Source: Bedellia somnulentella (taxonomy: Eukaryota; Arthropoda; Insecta; Lepidoptera; Bedelliidae). Taken from it: a stretch of 64,000 nucleotides of DNA. Within the stretch, counting starts at the first letter, position 1. Every line of letters starts with the position of its first letter. Shown here piece by piece: positions 1 to 10,195 of the stretch. The stretch lies in contig OY755171.1 in assembly GCA_963576735.1 (NCBI GenBank), positions 2,356,001-2,420,000 on the forward strand, written 5' to 3'. Position numbers and translations under genes: made by a program. Under the pieces are notes generated by a model. The model did no database searches and had not been told where the DNA came from. It was given only the letters and a program-made list of their open reading frames with translations.

Positions 1-234
1 GAATAAAATAACATTCTATTACTACTGAACCGAATTGTTTCATAGAATATAATTCATTGAAGGCAAAATTTTGTAGTAAACATCACAAATAAATGATAAG
101 CAATGGACTGTCGGCTATAATGCCTTCGACTTTATCGATTAATATGTTATCGCTTGTATAGGGGAGCTTGTAATTACTCTAGCGTCCAATTACGCATTGA
201 TTATCAACAAACATTTATTATTTAGTATAATATA

Positions 235-490
235 ACATACATACATACACACATAAACGGCTATAAATCCCTTAACGGGGTAGCCAGAGCTTTGGAATTA
301 CAAATTCCTTAGCCACTTTTGGAAGTTGATTGGGGAAAAGGTGGTAATAATAAATAAATGTTTTTGGTTACGGGTCTCCAACCACATCGCCCAAAAATCA
401 CTTAAGAAGCCCCTATTCCCTTAGTAGCCTCTTACGATTACTCACGGGTAGAAATGGGGTAGTGTTATTCTAAGCAGACACTACATGGCA
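235..490 (-). mobile_element. Family A SINE-like element, subfamily A3
   Basis: Near full-length copy read on the minus strand. Its 3' end is the CATA-repeat tail at the left, followed by CACACATAAACGGCTATAAA, and its 5' head lies at the right (AAGCAGACACTACATGG). It belongs to the subfamily with 'cttaacggggtagcc' and 'accacatcgccc', shared with the copy near 22,900. It has no ORF. Confidence 0.85.
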
Positions 491-1091
491 ACTACACGGC
501 AATATAACTGTTGTTTAAAGTGTTTACAATCGTTTATCATTCGATTACAATGTCAAATAAGTTTGTCAACTGTTACAATATTCGTAAGATAAAGAACTTG
601 ATGGTCACCAATTTGTCTTTTCTAGTTTTAACTAGTTTTAATTTTTAGTGCTATTAGGTTTTTGAAATATTATACTATTCTACCATATTTATTGTATCCG
701 GTAAATATTTTTTATGGCGAATATTCGGAATACACTAATGAATGAGCACACGTAACTGAACCGCGAACAACAAATTTGATTTTCCGTTTTCCGTCGTTCG
801 GTTGGTGTGAAATTAATAGAGATGGGGATAAGACATCCGTTGATTCGATACTTTTTGTATACCAAATTCTACTTAACGTAAAACAACTCTAGCTTTTCTT
901 AACATAATGTAAATTTAATCTTCATTAAAATTTAAATATTTCAAAAGGGAATTATTTCAATTACAGTAAGGTTATAATCATTTGGCTTATTCTCAATACG
1001 TGATCTCAAATACCGTGCCAATGAAATAATACATCCAATGTCCCAAGTTAATCATACACATAATTTGCTTGCTAATACTAGCTATTTAATT
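491..1091. other. Unassigned AT-rich stretch
   Basis: No credible coding region, RNA gene or recognisable repeat family seen. Confidence 0.5.
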
Positions 1092-1328
1092 AGAATAGCA
1101 CTACCCCATTTCTTCCGTTGGGTGTACGTAAGAGGAGACTAACGGTATTGGGGCTTTTAAGGGATTTTCGGGCGATGCGGTTGGAGACCCATCACCAAAA
1201 ACCTTCATTTTTACCATCTTTTCCCCCCTATCATTTCCAAATGTGGCTGAGGAATTTCTAATTCCTTAGCTCTGGGTACCCCTTCTAGGGATTTACAGCC
1301 GTGAGTATATGTATGTATGTATGTATGT
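1092..1328 (+). mobile_element. Family A element, 5'-truncated, subfamily A1
   Basis: Starts inside the head (AGAATAGCACTACCCC) and runs to 'cagccgtgagtatatg' plus a (TATG)n tail. The first ~20 nt of the head are missing. Short ORFs on both strands here are shadows of the repeat. Confidence 0.85.
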
Positions 1329-1736
1329 TCTTTTTGTACACAAACTATCTTATTTACCAAATGCACAACATTATGTACGATGATGCACGTTCGCGGCAAA
1401 TTCACTAACCGATATCGTGCCACAAAAACCGCATACTGTATCCATTCCCATCTCTACAAATTAGAAATTATATTCATGATGCTGTATCAAAACAAACTTT
1501 TGTACAAGTAATCTAAAAGCAATTTCAAAGGCAAGTTGGAGCCAAGAACCGCCCCAGAGACATCTATAAATAATACTGACTTTCAATTATGTTCTCTCAA
1601 CTTGATTTTAACAATATTTGCGAGACATTATCTTCGTCGCAACGTCAATTCTCATAAAAGATTATGGCTTTTTGCTTCTGGAGTGTCAAAATCTGAAATA
1701 AAAATATAACCTCATATGGATATGCGATAGTGTGTG

Positions 1737-1777
1737 CTCAGCTCAGTGTTCTACCCACTGAGCTATCACGGTTGCTT
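1737..1777 (-). mobile_element. Family C SINE head fragment (tRNA-like A-box part)
   Basis: Matches only the tRNA-like 5' head of family C: 'gtgttctacccactgagc' then 'tatcacggttg', i.e. the A-box side on the minus strand. The rest of the SINE is absent. Confidence 0.6.
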
Positions 1778-1798
1778 TACCATGCTACGGAATTATAT

Positions 1799-2055
1799 TA
1801 TACATACATATACATACATATACTCACGGCTATAAATCCCACGAAGGGGTAGCCAGAGCTAAAGAATTAGAAATTTCTCAGCCACTTTTGGAAGTTCAGT
1901 GGGGAAAAGGCGGTAAAATAAACGTTTTTGGTGATGGGTCTCCAACCGCATCGCCCAAAAATCCAATAAAAAGCCCCAATACCCTTAGTCGCCTCTTACA
2001 ACACCCGTGGGTACAAAGGGGTAGCGACATTCTAAGCCGGCACTACACAGCATAA
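1799..2055 (-). mobile_element. Family A element, subfamily A2
   Basis: Full-length minus-strand copy with tail CATACATATACATACATATA, then 'ctcacggctataaatccc'. The head ends in 'aagccggcactacacag'. It carries the A2 diagnostic 'gtagcgacattctaagccgg' and 'caataaaaagccccaatac'. Confidence 0.85.
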
Positions 2056-2094
2056 TACGGAATAATAAATATACGGAATTATATTAATTCGTTA

Positions 2095-2192
2095 TTATAT
2101 ACCTACCTACTTCACAGCCTAAACTCACGGCTTAAAACCCACAAAGGAGAAGCCTGAGCTTCGAATTACAAATTGCTCAGCGTTTTTGGAAG
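2095..2192 (-). mobile_element. Family A 3'-end fragment, diverged
   Basis: A diverged 3' third of family A ('actcacggcttaaaacccac', 'gcctgagcttcgaatta') directly abuts an oppositely oriented A copy, making an inverted pair. Confidence 0.6.
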
Positions 2193-2432
2193 ATGTGTAA
2201 TGTTGGCTTAGAATAGCACAACCCCGTATTTTCCCGTTGGTGTTCGTAAGAGGTGACTAAGGTTGTTGAGGCTTTTTAAGTGATTTTTGGTAAATGCGGT
2301 TGGAGACCCATTACCAAAAACCTTTACTTTACAATCTTTTCACCACGCAACTACTAAATGTAGATGAGGAATTTCTTATTCCGTAGCTCTGGCTACCCCT
2401 TCCAGGGAATTAATTATATGAGTATATACATG
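2193..2432 (+). mobile_element. Family A element, diverged
   Basis: Plus-strand copy beginning 'gtgtaatgttggcttagaat' and ending 'atgagtatatacatg'. It has several substitutions, so it is older than most copies. Its head abuts the inverted fragment to the left. Confidence 0.75.
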
Positions 2433-3049
2433 TATTTTTGGAAGATAAACTGATTTGTTTAAAGAAAAGTTTGGTGTACGATGGGTCTACAGCCCATTAA
2501 ATATACTTAGGCTTTAAATGCATCTCGCCAAAAGTCAAAGTGACACTGTACAAAATATTATTATTATTGACATACGTCAAGAATTTGCAGTAGCGATATT
2601 ATGAAATTTAATTAATTTTTGAAAGTATAATTGTCACAAAGCAAAATAAAAACAGTATTATATTCATTAATAAATTACATTTGGTTTATATTGATTCCGT
2701 TAAAAATATACTATTTCCATTGGTTATCATCAGAAATAGTGCTGGCACACAATGGTGGATAAAACAAAGATTTAGAGATGTAGTGCATTCAAATTACTCA
2801 AAGCATTCGATTAAAACGTATGCGAATGATCGCCATCTCGGCATCCAGAGTCACCGGTAAACGGCCTTTGAAATTGACCCTATCGTTTTCGCTGGAATAC
2901 CTTTGATATGGTAATTTACTAAGAGCTTCTTTGCTTTATGTGAAACTAGTATTTTGGGCTTAGAAAATACAATGTCTTTGTTTATCTTTTAGGAAAAATG
3001 AATGATTTATCAGAATACTTGAATGCTTGACATTCCGTTTTAAGAAATA
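2433..3049. other. Unassigned AT-rich stretch
   Basis: I see nothing assignable here; no codon-like structure or repeat family. Confidence 0.4.
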
Positions 3050-3421
3050 GTTTGTAACATAACATAAACGTTCACGCCGAATATCCCCGAAGGGGTTGGC
3101 AGAGGTACTAATACTTCTGAAAATCTCGTGACTTTGTCACCTGGTGTTCAGAGTACCCACATTTGCCTGGACAGTGTACTCACGTGACAGGGGCAGGCCT
3201 ATAGCCGTTTTGTACGAATACACTGTCACATGACTAAGTATAACTCAGTCATGTGGGTTTCCTCACGATGTTTGCCCTCACCGTTAACAACCATGATAAA
3301 TTATGATAAATTAACCACACATATGTCTTTAGAAAAGACAAATTGGTGTAGGCCCGATCCGGGATTTGAACACTAGTCGCTTGCACGTTAACCGGTGTTC
3401 TACCCATTGAGCTATCACGTC
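3050..3421 (-). mobile_element. Family C tRNA-derived SINE, near full length
   Basis: Minus-strand SINE. The right end reads, on the minus strand, as a tRNA-like head with an A-box-like 'tagctcaatgggtaga' and a B-box-like 'gttcaaatcccgg'. The body contains 'gcaggcctatagccg' and 'cactgtcacatgactaagt'. The 3' end is the hairpin 'aaccccttcggggat', then 'attcggcgtgaacg' and a TTATG-type tail at the left. No obvious exact target duplication. Confidence 0.88.
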
Positions 3422-3589
3422 GTTATAAAATGTTTTGTATAATTTAGAAAATTTAAATTTAGTTTTCCTGTAAAATAACTCGAATTCGCTCGAACACATT
3501 AATGATGTGTTAACTTTTTGTTGAGTTACATTGCATATTTTGGGAAGATATATTAATTATTGGCTATCTGAAGTCGGATTAGAAAAGCG

Positions 3590-3745
3590 CTTACCGTTGG
3601 TAATTTGAGAGGCAACTTAGGGTATTGGTGTTTTTTATTGTTGGTTGATGCAGTTAGAGTCCCATTACAAACTACATATATTTAACAATATTATCTCCAC
3701 TCAACTTCCAAAAGTGGTTCAAACATTACTTATTCTAGCTATTTT
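3590..3745 (+). mobile_element. Family A fragment, degenerate
   Basis: Old copy still recognisable through 'gaggcaacttagggtattgg', 'gttgatgcagttagagtccc' and 'cactcaacttccaaaagtgg'. A LINE F 3' end follows immediately. Confidence 0.55.
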
Positions 3746-3756
3746 CTTTTGGTATT

Positions 3757-3918
3757 TACATACATACATATATATATATTCTCACACCGTTAGTTCCCAT
3801 TGGGATCGCCACTTTGTACGATCCTGGCAAACCTCTCTGGCTTCGTTTACATCCATCAATCTTTTCATACATGCTCTTTTATTCTTCATACTGCGGACAC
3901 CTGCCTTTTGGTATTTAT
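3757..3918 (-). mobile_element. LINE F 3'-end fragment
   Basis: Minus-strand 3' end of a non-LTR retrotransposon: TATG-type tail, 'acaccgttagttcccattgg', 'tttgtacgatcctggcaaac', then 'catacatgctcttttattct'. Read on the minus strand this family ends in residues like RACMKRLMDVNEAREVCQDR, a typical LINE C-terminus. About 17 nt of the usual 'gtaggcagagactatcg' block are deleted. Confidence 0.75.
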
Positions 3919-4316
3919 AGCTGTAAAATGTAGGTTACATTGCATGATCAACTCCTGTGTAAAGATAATCTGTAAAAGCACTAATAAGCATGTAATAGTA
4001 CAGTTTCTTATTAATCTTAAAAAATATACTTAAACAGCAAACAGAAATGGAATATTATCAATAAAAGCGGCGTTTCAAGTTTCATAAGCAAACCGTTTCA
4101 CGGAAAACATAAAGTTCTGATTAAATACAATGGAAATTATTGGTATATACAAGTGTGAATATTAAATGCTAACAGTTTACAACAGAACTTTTAGGGGCAT
4201 GTGATAATAAAGTTATTAAAGGTACAACATTATTTCAGTTGGGTAAAAATATTCATATAATATTTTGGTACCGTAGTTGTTTCATCAGTCATCTGATTAA
4301 GGAAATCGTTTATAGG

Positions 4317-4535
4317 TACTTACATGCATATACTCACGGCTGTAATTCCCAAAACGGGGTAGCCAGAGATATAGCTAGAAACTCTTCAGCCTTATTTGGT
4401 TGTTAGGAAATAGCTGGTAGAAATAAAGTATCGTTGGTTATGGGTCTCCAAACACATCGCCCAAAAACCATTTAAGAAAGCCCCATACCGTTAGTCGCCT
4501 CTTACGGCACCCGTACGTAGAAATGGGGAGAGACA
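4317..4535 (-). mobile_element. Family A element, diverged
   Basis: Minus-strand copy from 'catgcatatactcacggctg' to 'gtacgtagaaatgggg', lacking the terminal head. A LINE F fragment starts 4 nt further on. Confidence 0.75.
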
Positions 4536-4539
4536 TTAC

Positions 4540-4752
4540 TTACTTACTTATACTCACGCCCATAATTCCCATTGGGGTAGGCAGAGACTATCGATCGCCA
4601 CATGCTTATTATTTATAGTTATTCTTCTCATACATGCTCTTTTATTATTCTCTTTTCGGACCCCCGCCTTTATAAGAAGGCTTTCAATTTGATCTAGAAA
4701 CGTTTTACGAGGCCGTCCTCTACTAACAACCCTATACACATTGGCTCTCATT
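4540..4752 (-). pseudogene. LINE F: C-terminal coding fragment and 3' end
   Basis: The minus strand keeps a readable piece of the LINE polyprotein C-terminus: SRGRPRKTFLDQIES, then RACMRRI. The GRPRKTFLDQI motif is typical of the region downstream of the reverse transcriptase domain in RTE/CR1-like LINEs. The frame reaches the conserved 3' block 'attcccattggggtaggc' near the tail but is disrupted before the usual end of the protein. It is 5'-truncated and lacks any catalytic domain. Confidence 0.75.
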
Positions 4753-4784
4753 ATTATCATTATCATTTTATATATTTCCTGTTT

Positions 4785-5670
4785 AGGGTTCTATATCCGA
4801 AAAGGAAAACTGTACAAACACAGTCTATATCTCTGTTTGTCCTATGTTGTATAAAATTTGAAGCTTTGTTTTTACAAAAATACTTTAGTTTCGACATAAT
4901 TTTTTTTATCGAAAAGGTATAGTGCTACTGTTGAAGTTTCACAAAAAACCATTTCCATAGATGTTTTATGTTTGTCTTACTTTGTTTATTATAGTAGTTA
5001 CTTTAATGACTATTATGCCAACTGTTTTGAAATAATTTTGTTTCCTTCTATATGAAAATAATCTATAATGCAAAATGATCATAAAGTCCCTTTTATTTTA
5101 GAACTAAATATATTTTCAAATATCGTTATTGTTTCAAACTGTTTTAGGGGTTAATTAGAGTTCTACGTATGCATATATGTATGTGAAAAGGTAAAAATTA
5201 CTTATGACAGTCTCTCTAATTTCTCAACATTTCCGTAGTTCCTACTCGTAGATTGTAATATCATTATTTTATTTTTGTAATAACGTTCGATATTTTATAT
5301 TTGTTTTTTTACATTTAAGCCCATTTTGCCAACAGTTTTTAACAATTTCATTCCCTTTCCTTTAAAATTTATGGAACAAGCTATAATGAAAAATATTATG
5401 TAGACTTTTTATTTAATTTAGACTCTATTCTATATCCGAAAAAGATTAACTGAATAATATATTTGCTAGTCTATCTCCCTACTTTTCCAATAAATTTCAA
5501 AAGTTTTAGCATCGTTATAAAAAACATACTTAAATTTTCACATCCTTTAAGAAACTAAAAAGGTGGAAATGTATAGTCCAAGTTTTTGAATTAAAGAAAG
5601 AAAACAGAATCACTAGTAACCGATCCTATATGTAAAATTCTTAATAGCTGTGCCAGCACGAAACCATAAA
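4785..5670 (+). repeat. Diverged direct repeats (unit T), copies 1 and 2
   Basis: Phrases such as 'ttctatatccgaaaaggaaa' (4,790s) and 'ttctatatccgaaaaagatt' (5,410s), each followed by a 'gtctatctcyct' block, recur in order. The second unit ends 'aaaacagaatcact' ... 'agctgtgccagcacgaaac', which recurs in unit 3 (5,930-6,185). The family is unidentified; it resembles a degenerate 3' region of a transposon. Confidence 0.5.
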
Positions 5671-5738
5671 TAAAACAGGAAAACTTAGCAAGTGCAACTG
5701 TGCTCGACACACCAATGTGACAATTGGTCTCTTCTGCT
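5664..5738 (+). repeat. 75-bp repeat P, copy 1
   Basis: 'aaccataaataaaacagg' through 'gacaattggtctcttctgct'. A second copy lies at 6,563-6,642. Each copy sits beside a family E MITE, so P and E probably belong to one duplicated or larger element. Confidence 0.55.
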
Positions 5739-5740
5739 AC

Positions 5741-5886
5741 CAGAAGGGTAAGCACGAGCCGTGTTTAAACGAGTTATCGCGTGGGATAAAGCAGCCATCT
5801 CTTACGCACTTACTTAGTATCGTATACTGCCATCTCATTCTAACCGTTATCGTGTCGATATAATAGCGCTCGTGCTAGCCGGGCTG
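5741..5886. mobile_element. MITE family E, complete copy
   Basis: About 145 bp with terminal inverted repeats: left 'agaagggtaagcacgagc', right 'gcgctcgtgctagccggg'. The interior has 'gtgtttaaac' ... 'gataaagcagccatctctta' ... 'ccgttatcgtgtcgata'. No ORF, so a non-autonomous DNA transposon. Six further copies or halves are in this window. Confidence 0.75.
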
Positions 5887-5929
5887 ATATCGTATTGCTG
5901 ATTTTCTAAGTAGTTTAATAAAAAGTCTT

Positions 5930-6185
5930 TGTTTTAAAACGTTTCAGGGATTGTTTAGTATTTTATTCTATATTTGAAAAGGCAATAGATATGCGAGTCT
6001 ATCTCTCTATTTATCACATATTTTCTTACTTAACATTTGATATCAAATAAAAAATATTAAAAAATAGAATTCTATCGGCGATGTTTTTGAAACAAAAAGG
6101 AAACAGAATCACAATTTGCCGATCCCATTAGTACTAAGCGCATTGTAAAATACTTAATAGCTGTCCCAGCACGAAACTATGATGA
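5930..6185 (+). repeat. Diverged direct repeat unit T, copy 3
   Basis: Aligns with the 5,400-5,670 unit: 'ttctatatttgaaaaggc', 'gcgagtctatctctctattt', 'aaacagaatcac', then 'aatagctgtcccagcacgaa'. Confidence 0.5.
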
Positions 6186-6187
6186 GG

Positions 6188-6560
6188 TCTAGCACGAGCG
6201 CTATTTTATCGTCTCGATATCGGTTATAATGAGATGTCAGCATACGGTATTAAATAAGTGCGTAGGAACGTAAACGTTCACGCCGTTTATCCCCGAAGGG
6301 GTTGGCAGAGGTACCAATACTTCTGAACTCACATGGCAGCGCCATCTAGTGTCCAGAGAAGGTACCCACGTTTTGCTTGGACAGTGTACTCACGTGATAG
6401 GGGGCAGGCCTATCGCCGTTTTTGTACGAATACACTGTCACATGACTAAGTACAACTTAGTTATGTGAGATTCCTCACCGTTTACAACCATGATAAAGTG
6501 CGTAGGAGATGTATGTTTTATACCACACGATACCAGTTAAAAGGTCGCTCGTACTAGCTA
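6188..6560. mobile_element. MITE family E, inverted orientation, split by a SINE C insertion
   Basis: The left part runs 'agcacgagcgctattttatc' to 'ataagtgcgtagga' and the right part resumes 'gtgcgtaggagatg' to 'aaaggtcgctcgtactagc'. Both TIR halves are present. A 5'-truncated SINE C (6,268-6,495) sits inside, with the 12-bp sequence aagtgcgtagga duplicated on each side. Confidence 0.75.
6268..6495 (-). mobile_element. Family C SINE, 5'-truncated, with 12-bp TSD
   Basis: Minus-strand copy lacking the whole tRNA-like head. It ends at 'gtttacaaccatgataa' and keeps the 3' hairpin 'aaccccttcggggat'. It is flanked by aagtgcgtagga at 6,256-6,267 and 6,496-6,507. Truncation at the 5' end with a 12-bp duplication is the signature of target-primed reverse transcription. 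Confidence 0.88.
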
Positions 6561-6562
6561 TG

Positions 6563-6642
6563 CTAACCATAAATAAAACAGAAAAGCTTAGCGAGTGCAA
6601 CTGCGCTCGACTCACCAATGTGACAATTGGTCTCCTCTGCTC
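6563..6642 (+). repeat. 75-bp repeat P, copy 2
   Basis: 'aaccataaataaaacaga' to 'gacaattggtctcctctgct', about 90% like the copy at 5,664, and again next to a family E element. Confidence 0.55.
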
Positions 6643-7202
6643 TCTGTTTTACTACCAGATATCGTATTTCCGCTGCTAACTACATGGAAACGCTTTTTAT
6701 TCATTTGATTCGAGTGAACAAACTGACACAGCGCTTTTGTTTTGTCATTAATCCAATTTTGTAATTTCGGTCGAGCTTTTTTCTTTGTTGTTCTTACTTT
6801 AAAGCTGTAAAGAATGGTGAAATGGTAACTTATATCTGAATGAGCGTAGACTATCTACTCTAAATGTATCTTAGGAATCCAATCTTGTTTGTATGATTTC
6901 AAACTTAGTCTATGATGCAATAGCAAGCATATTGTCCTTTCTCCCTTTTACTGAGCTCTTTCAGTCTTTGAAATAGGTAACTTAGATACAAAATAACATA
7001 ACTGATTCTTTATTTAGTCCGGCACGTAAGCAGTCGTAAAACTGGCGGTACCCGAGCCACGCCACATAAATGTTAAACGTAATGACACTCACTTTGGTCT
7101 CGGAAGACGCGAAACTACTCCGGACATTACTTTGTTGTTCAACTGTTGCGTGCTTTTAAATACGCTTTTACTCTTGTAGTTTTACTGTTTTATGTTTTAG
7201 GC
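6643..7202. other. Unassigned stretch
   Basis: No ORF or family recognised. The part at 7,020-7,140 is more GC-rich than its surroundings ('ggcggtacccgagccacgcc') and may be a remnant of an LTR or host regulatory DNA. I cannot tell which. Confidence 0.35.
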
Positions 7203-7215
7203 CGTATTAAAGTGT

Positions 7216-7424
7216 TAAAATTCGGAAGTAGGTAACGCAAACACTACTTAAACGTGTAAAAGAAATAAAGAAAAGAAGACACGGTGACTCAATTGGCAGA
7301 GCGTCGGGGCGTATATCCGAGGGTTCGATTCCCGCCTGTGTCGAAATTTTTCTTTCCTTTATTTATTCTTTATTTATTAGTAAGAATCCCCACATGAGGT
7401 TTTCATGAACAAAAAGATTTAAAT
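7216..7424 (+). mobile_element. Family D retroposon with tRNA-like cassette, 13-bp TSD
   Basis: A 209-bp insertion flanked by cgtattaaagtgt at 7,203-7,215 and 7,425-7,437. Order: about 60-nt leader ('ttcggaagtaggtaacgc', 'cgtgtaaaagaaataaag'), then a tRNA-like cassette at 7,278-7,342, then a T5 run ('cgaaatttttc'), then about 80 nt ending 'catgaggttttcatgaac' and 'aaaaagatttaaat'. The cassette has a D-arm/A box (ctcaattggcagag) and a B box (ggttcgattcc), with a 7-bp acceptor stem. Six nucleotides of the variable arm are missing compared with the copy at 10,399, so it is not a working tRNA gene. This is the cleanest, non-inverted copy of the family. Confidence 0.85.
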
Positions 7425-7437
7425 CGTATTAAAGTGT

Positions 7438-8520
7438 GTTGGTCAGGATTGTGCGAAGTGGCAATCGATAGATCGATCGAAATCCATCGATGTTCTTACG
7501 TACATAAGGATTGAAGGTATATTATCAATGTATTTGATGAGGAAAGTAGATATACAATGGTAAAAACACTGATTGCATTGAGCAATAGTGCCTATGTCGG
7601 TATCAGCGATTCAGGGATCATAGAAGGAGCTAAAGTTGTAAACTATATAAAAAACACTTTTTATTTACTAGCTTGAACTGGACAAATGATACCCTTACTC
7701 AATAGCTACTCTAACTTGCACTTGATCATTTTTATATTTTTTTTTGTCTCGCTTAATGAGTTTTGATGAATTAACAAGTAAAGAGCAGGCTCTCACCTTT
7801 GATAGAGTCTTACTAAAGATATAAAGTTCCACGAAAATCTTACCTAATATATGTGCCCATGTGAAATTCAGCGATTAGAAATTATACAATGATAAAAAGA
7901 TATATAAAAATGTAACTGAAAGTTAGTAAGTATGATAAAAAAAAAGATGTTACTTACTCAACTTAGGAAGTTTATATTTCTGAAGTTCTAGGCACCGCCT
8001 TTTGGCCTTTATAGCCGTGAGTACCATACTATACAACGATTACTATGCCAAAAATATAATGTATTTTTTGTCGTAGCACATCGCATTGTTTGTCCGTTAC
8101 AACTAGTTAATATATCAAATATTACGTTCAAAGAGAATGGCCCGGACAAAACGACCCTAATATTAATGAACCTAAAAATGCTCCTCATAGTCAATTAGCT
8201 TTCCTTTGTCATCACAAAGCCGTATTACCGTAATTGTGAGTCAAATACATTTCATGTTCGTAATGAAGGTCGGGATGCGAACCGAAAATGTTATTAGCGA
8301 TATGATTGATACAAATTACTGACCTTTTTCTTACTTTTTTATGTCCGATGATGAAAAAATATGCCTCCTTCGATCATAAATGCTGTAAATATATTTTATC
8401 GAAGCCTCTTATGAAAGATGACCTATTGGCCAATTTCGCAATACCAAAAGTATATTTTAATGGCCAATATCTACACTTAATATAAGTATTTGTAAATAAT
8501 ATTACTATTAATACCTACAT
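7438..8520. other. Mostly unassigned; LINE F and A remnants
   Basis: 'gtgcgaagtggcaatcgata' (7,450) is a scrap of LINE F 3' coding sequence. 'tttatagccgtgagta' (8,008-8,023) is a family A/F terminus with no body. I see nothing in the rest. Confidence 0.4.
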
Positions 8521-8749
8521 ACCGTGTAGTGTCGGCTTAGAATAGCACTACCCCGTTTCTAGCGATTCAACGGTATTGGGGCTTTTAAGGGATTTTTGGG
8601 CGATGCGGCTGGAGACCCATCACCAACAACCTTTACTTTACCATCCTTTCCCCACTCAATTTTCCAAATGTGGCTGAGGAATTTCTAATTCCTTAGCTCT
8701 GGCTACCCCTTCTAAGGATTTATAGCCGTGAGTATATGTATGTATGTAT
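8521..8749 (+). mobile_element. Family A element, subfamily A1
   Basis: Full from 'accgtgtagtgtcggcttag' to a (TATG)n tail, with a deletion of about 20 nt around 'cttccggtgggtgtacgtaa'. The B-box-like 'ggttggagaccc' is changed to 'ggctggagaccc'. Confidence 0.85.
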
Positions 8750-9000
8750 TAATACCTATATAGATCAAAACCACGGAGAAGTACAGCCATGTTAAGTTTC
8801 AAATCTAATCTGTCAAAATATTTGGATGTACATGTTTTGCTCTTTAACATTATAATGAAGTTACTACGTCAAAGATATCGTAATGTGATTACGTTGTAGC
8901 TGAGGAAAGCGTGTAAAGTGTGGTTTATTAACATTCAGATTCAGATATACAAATAGCGAGTGTGCTCAAAAAGGCGAAACTATTTATTTATAACTATTTA

Positions 9001-9628
9001 TCACGGTTGTTAACGGTGAGGGAAAACATCGTGAGGAAACCCACATGGCTGAGTTGTACTTAGTCATGTGACAGTGTATTCGTACAAAACGGCGATAGGC
9101 CTGCCCCCTATCACGTGAGTACACTGTCCATGCAAAACGTGGGTACTCTGCACACATACATACATATATTCACGGCTATATTTCCCTAGAAGGGGTAACC
9201 AGAGCTAGGGAATTATAAATTCCTCAGCCACTTTTGGAAGTTGAGTGGGGAAAAGATGGTAAAAATAAAGGTTTTTGGTGATGGGTCTCCAACCGCATCG
9301 CCCAAAAATCCAATAAAAAGCCCCAATACCCTTAGTCGCCTCTTACGACAACCGTGGGTAGAAAGCGGTAGCGACATTCTAAGCCGGCACTACACGGCAT
9401 AAAAAGATTGTAAAATGAAAGATTGGTGGTAGTAGGTCTCCTATGTATAGCCGTGAGTATATGTATGTATATGTATGCATGTAATCTTTTTCCTACTTGA
9501 CTTGCAAGAGTGGGTATGGAATTCCTATTTCTCAAATATATTTTTTGTAGGTGACAAAGTCACGTGATGTTCAGAGGTATTGGTACCTCTACCAACCCCT
9601 TCGGGGATATTCGGCGTGAACGTTTATG
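9001..9628 (+). mobile_element. Family C SINE split by nested family A DNA
   Basis: The plus-strand SINE body runs from 'tcacggttgttaacggtg' to 'acgtgggtactctg' (about 9,151) and resumes at 'aggtgacaaagtcacgtg' (about 9,550). It finishes with 'aaccccttcggggatattcg' and 'gcgtgaacgtttatg'. The tRNA-like head is missing. Some 400 bp of family A sequence lies inside, so family A inserted after C. Confidence 0.8.
9156..9402 (-). mobile_element. Family A element (A2) nested in SINE C
   Basis: Minus-strand copy with a CATA tail followed by 'attcacggctatatttccct', ending 'aagccggcactacacgg'. The next ~140 bp (9,403-9,540) contain a further isolated A terminus, 'atagccgtgagtatatgt', so this interval has had more than one event. 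Confidence 0.82.
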
Positions 9629-10124
9629 TATATTTTTTGTGGTAAGTGTAGGTAGATATGAAGGTCTGTAGATTTGTTTGGTAGTGAGAATAGTTAGCTA
9701 ATTACTATTTTTATTCAACTCTCTCCGCAAACTTTTAAAACACGATTATATTATTTTTGTGCTAATGGGGAAGTAACTTAACAGTAGCATTAGCTCTTGA
9801 TTTTGTACTAAAAATACGTTAAAACCATTTTAATTGAGCTTAATATTACCCACTTACTTTCTTACCTTTTTTACAAATAAGCAGTTTTGGATTCAAAGTT
9901 GGTCTAAAAATCGTTTGATTCTTTCTTGTTTGTGTCAATAGCATTATTGTTCAAAATTAAACTTTTGTAACATAGATTTGCTCTTAAGACTCGTCTGGTT
10001 CACAAATAAAGATTGGTGTTTAAGTGGTCTGGTAAGAGTAAATTTAGTCACATGGTTTGCGATACTAAGTAACTACTCTGTCTATCAAAATCTCTGACTC
10101 TCATTGCTGGGTTACCAATATATT
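9629..10124. other. Unassigned stretch
   Basis: No feature recognised. Confidence 0.4.
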
Positions 10125-10178
10125 TGGCAGGATCGTACAAAGTGGCAATCGATAGTATCTGCCGACCCTAACAGTAAG
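10125..10178 (+). mobile_element. LINE F 3' coding scrap
   Basis: 'ggcaggatcgtacaaagtgg' and 'caatcgatagtatctgcc' match the last codons of LINE F on the plus strand. It is truncated on both sides. Confidence 0.5.
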
Positions 10179-10195
10179 TAAAAGCATGAGTTTAA

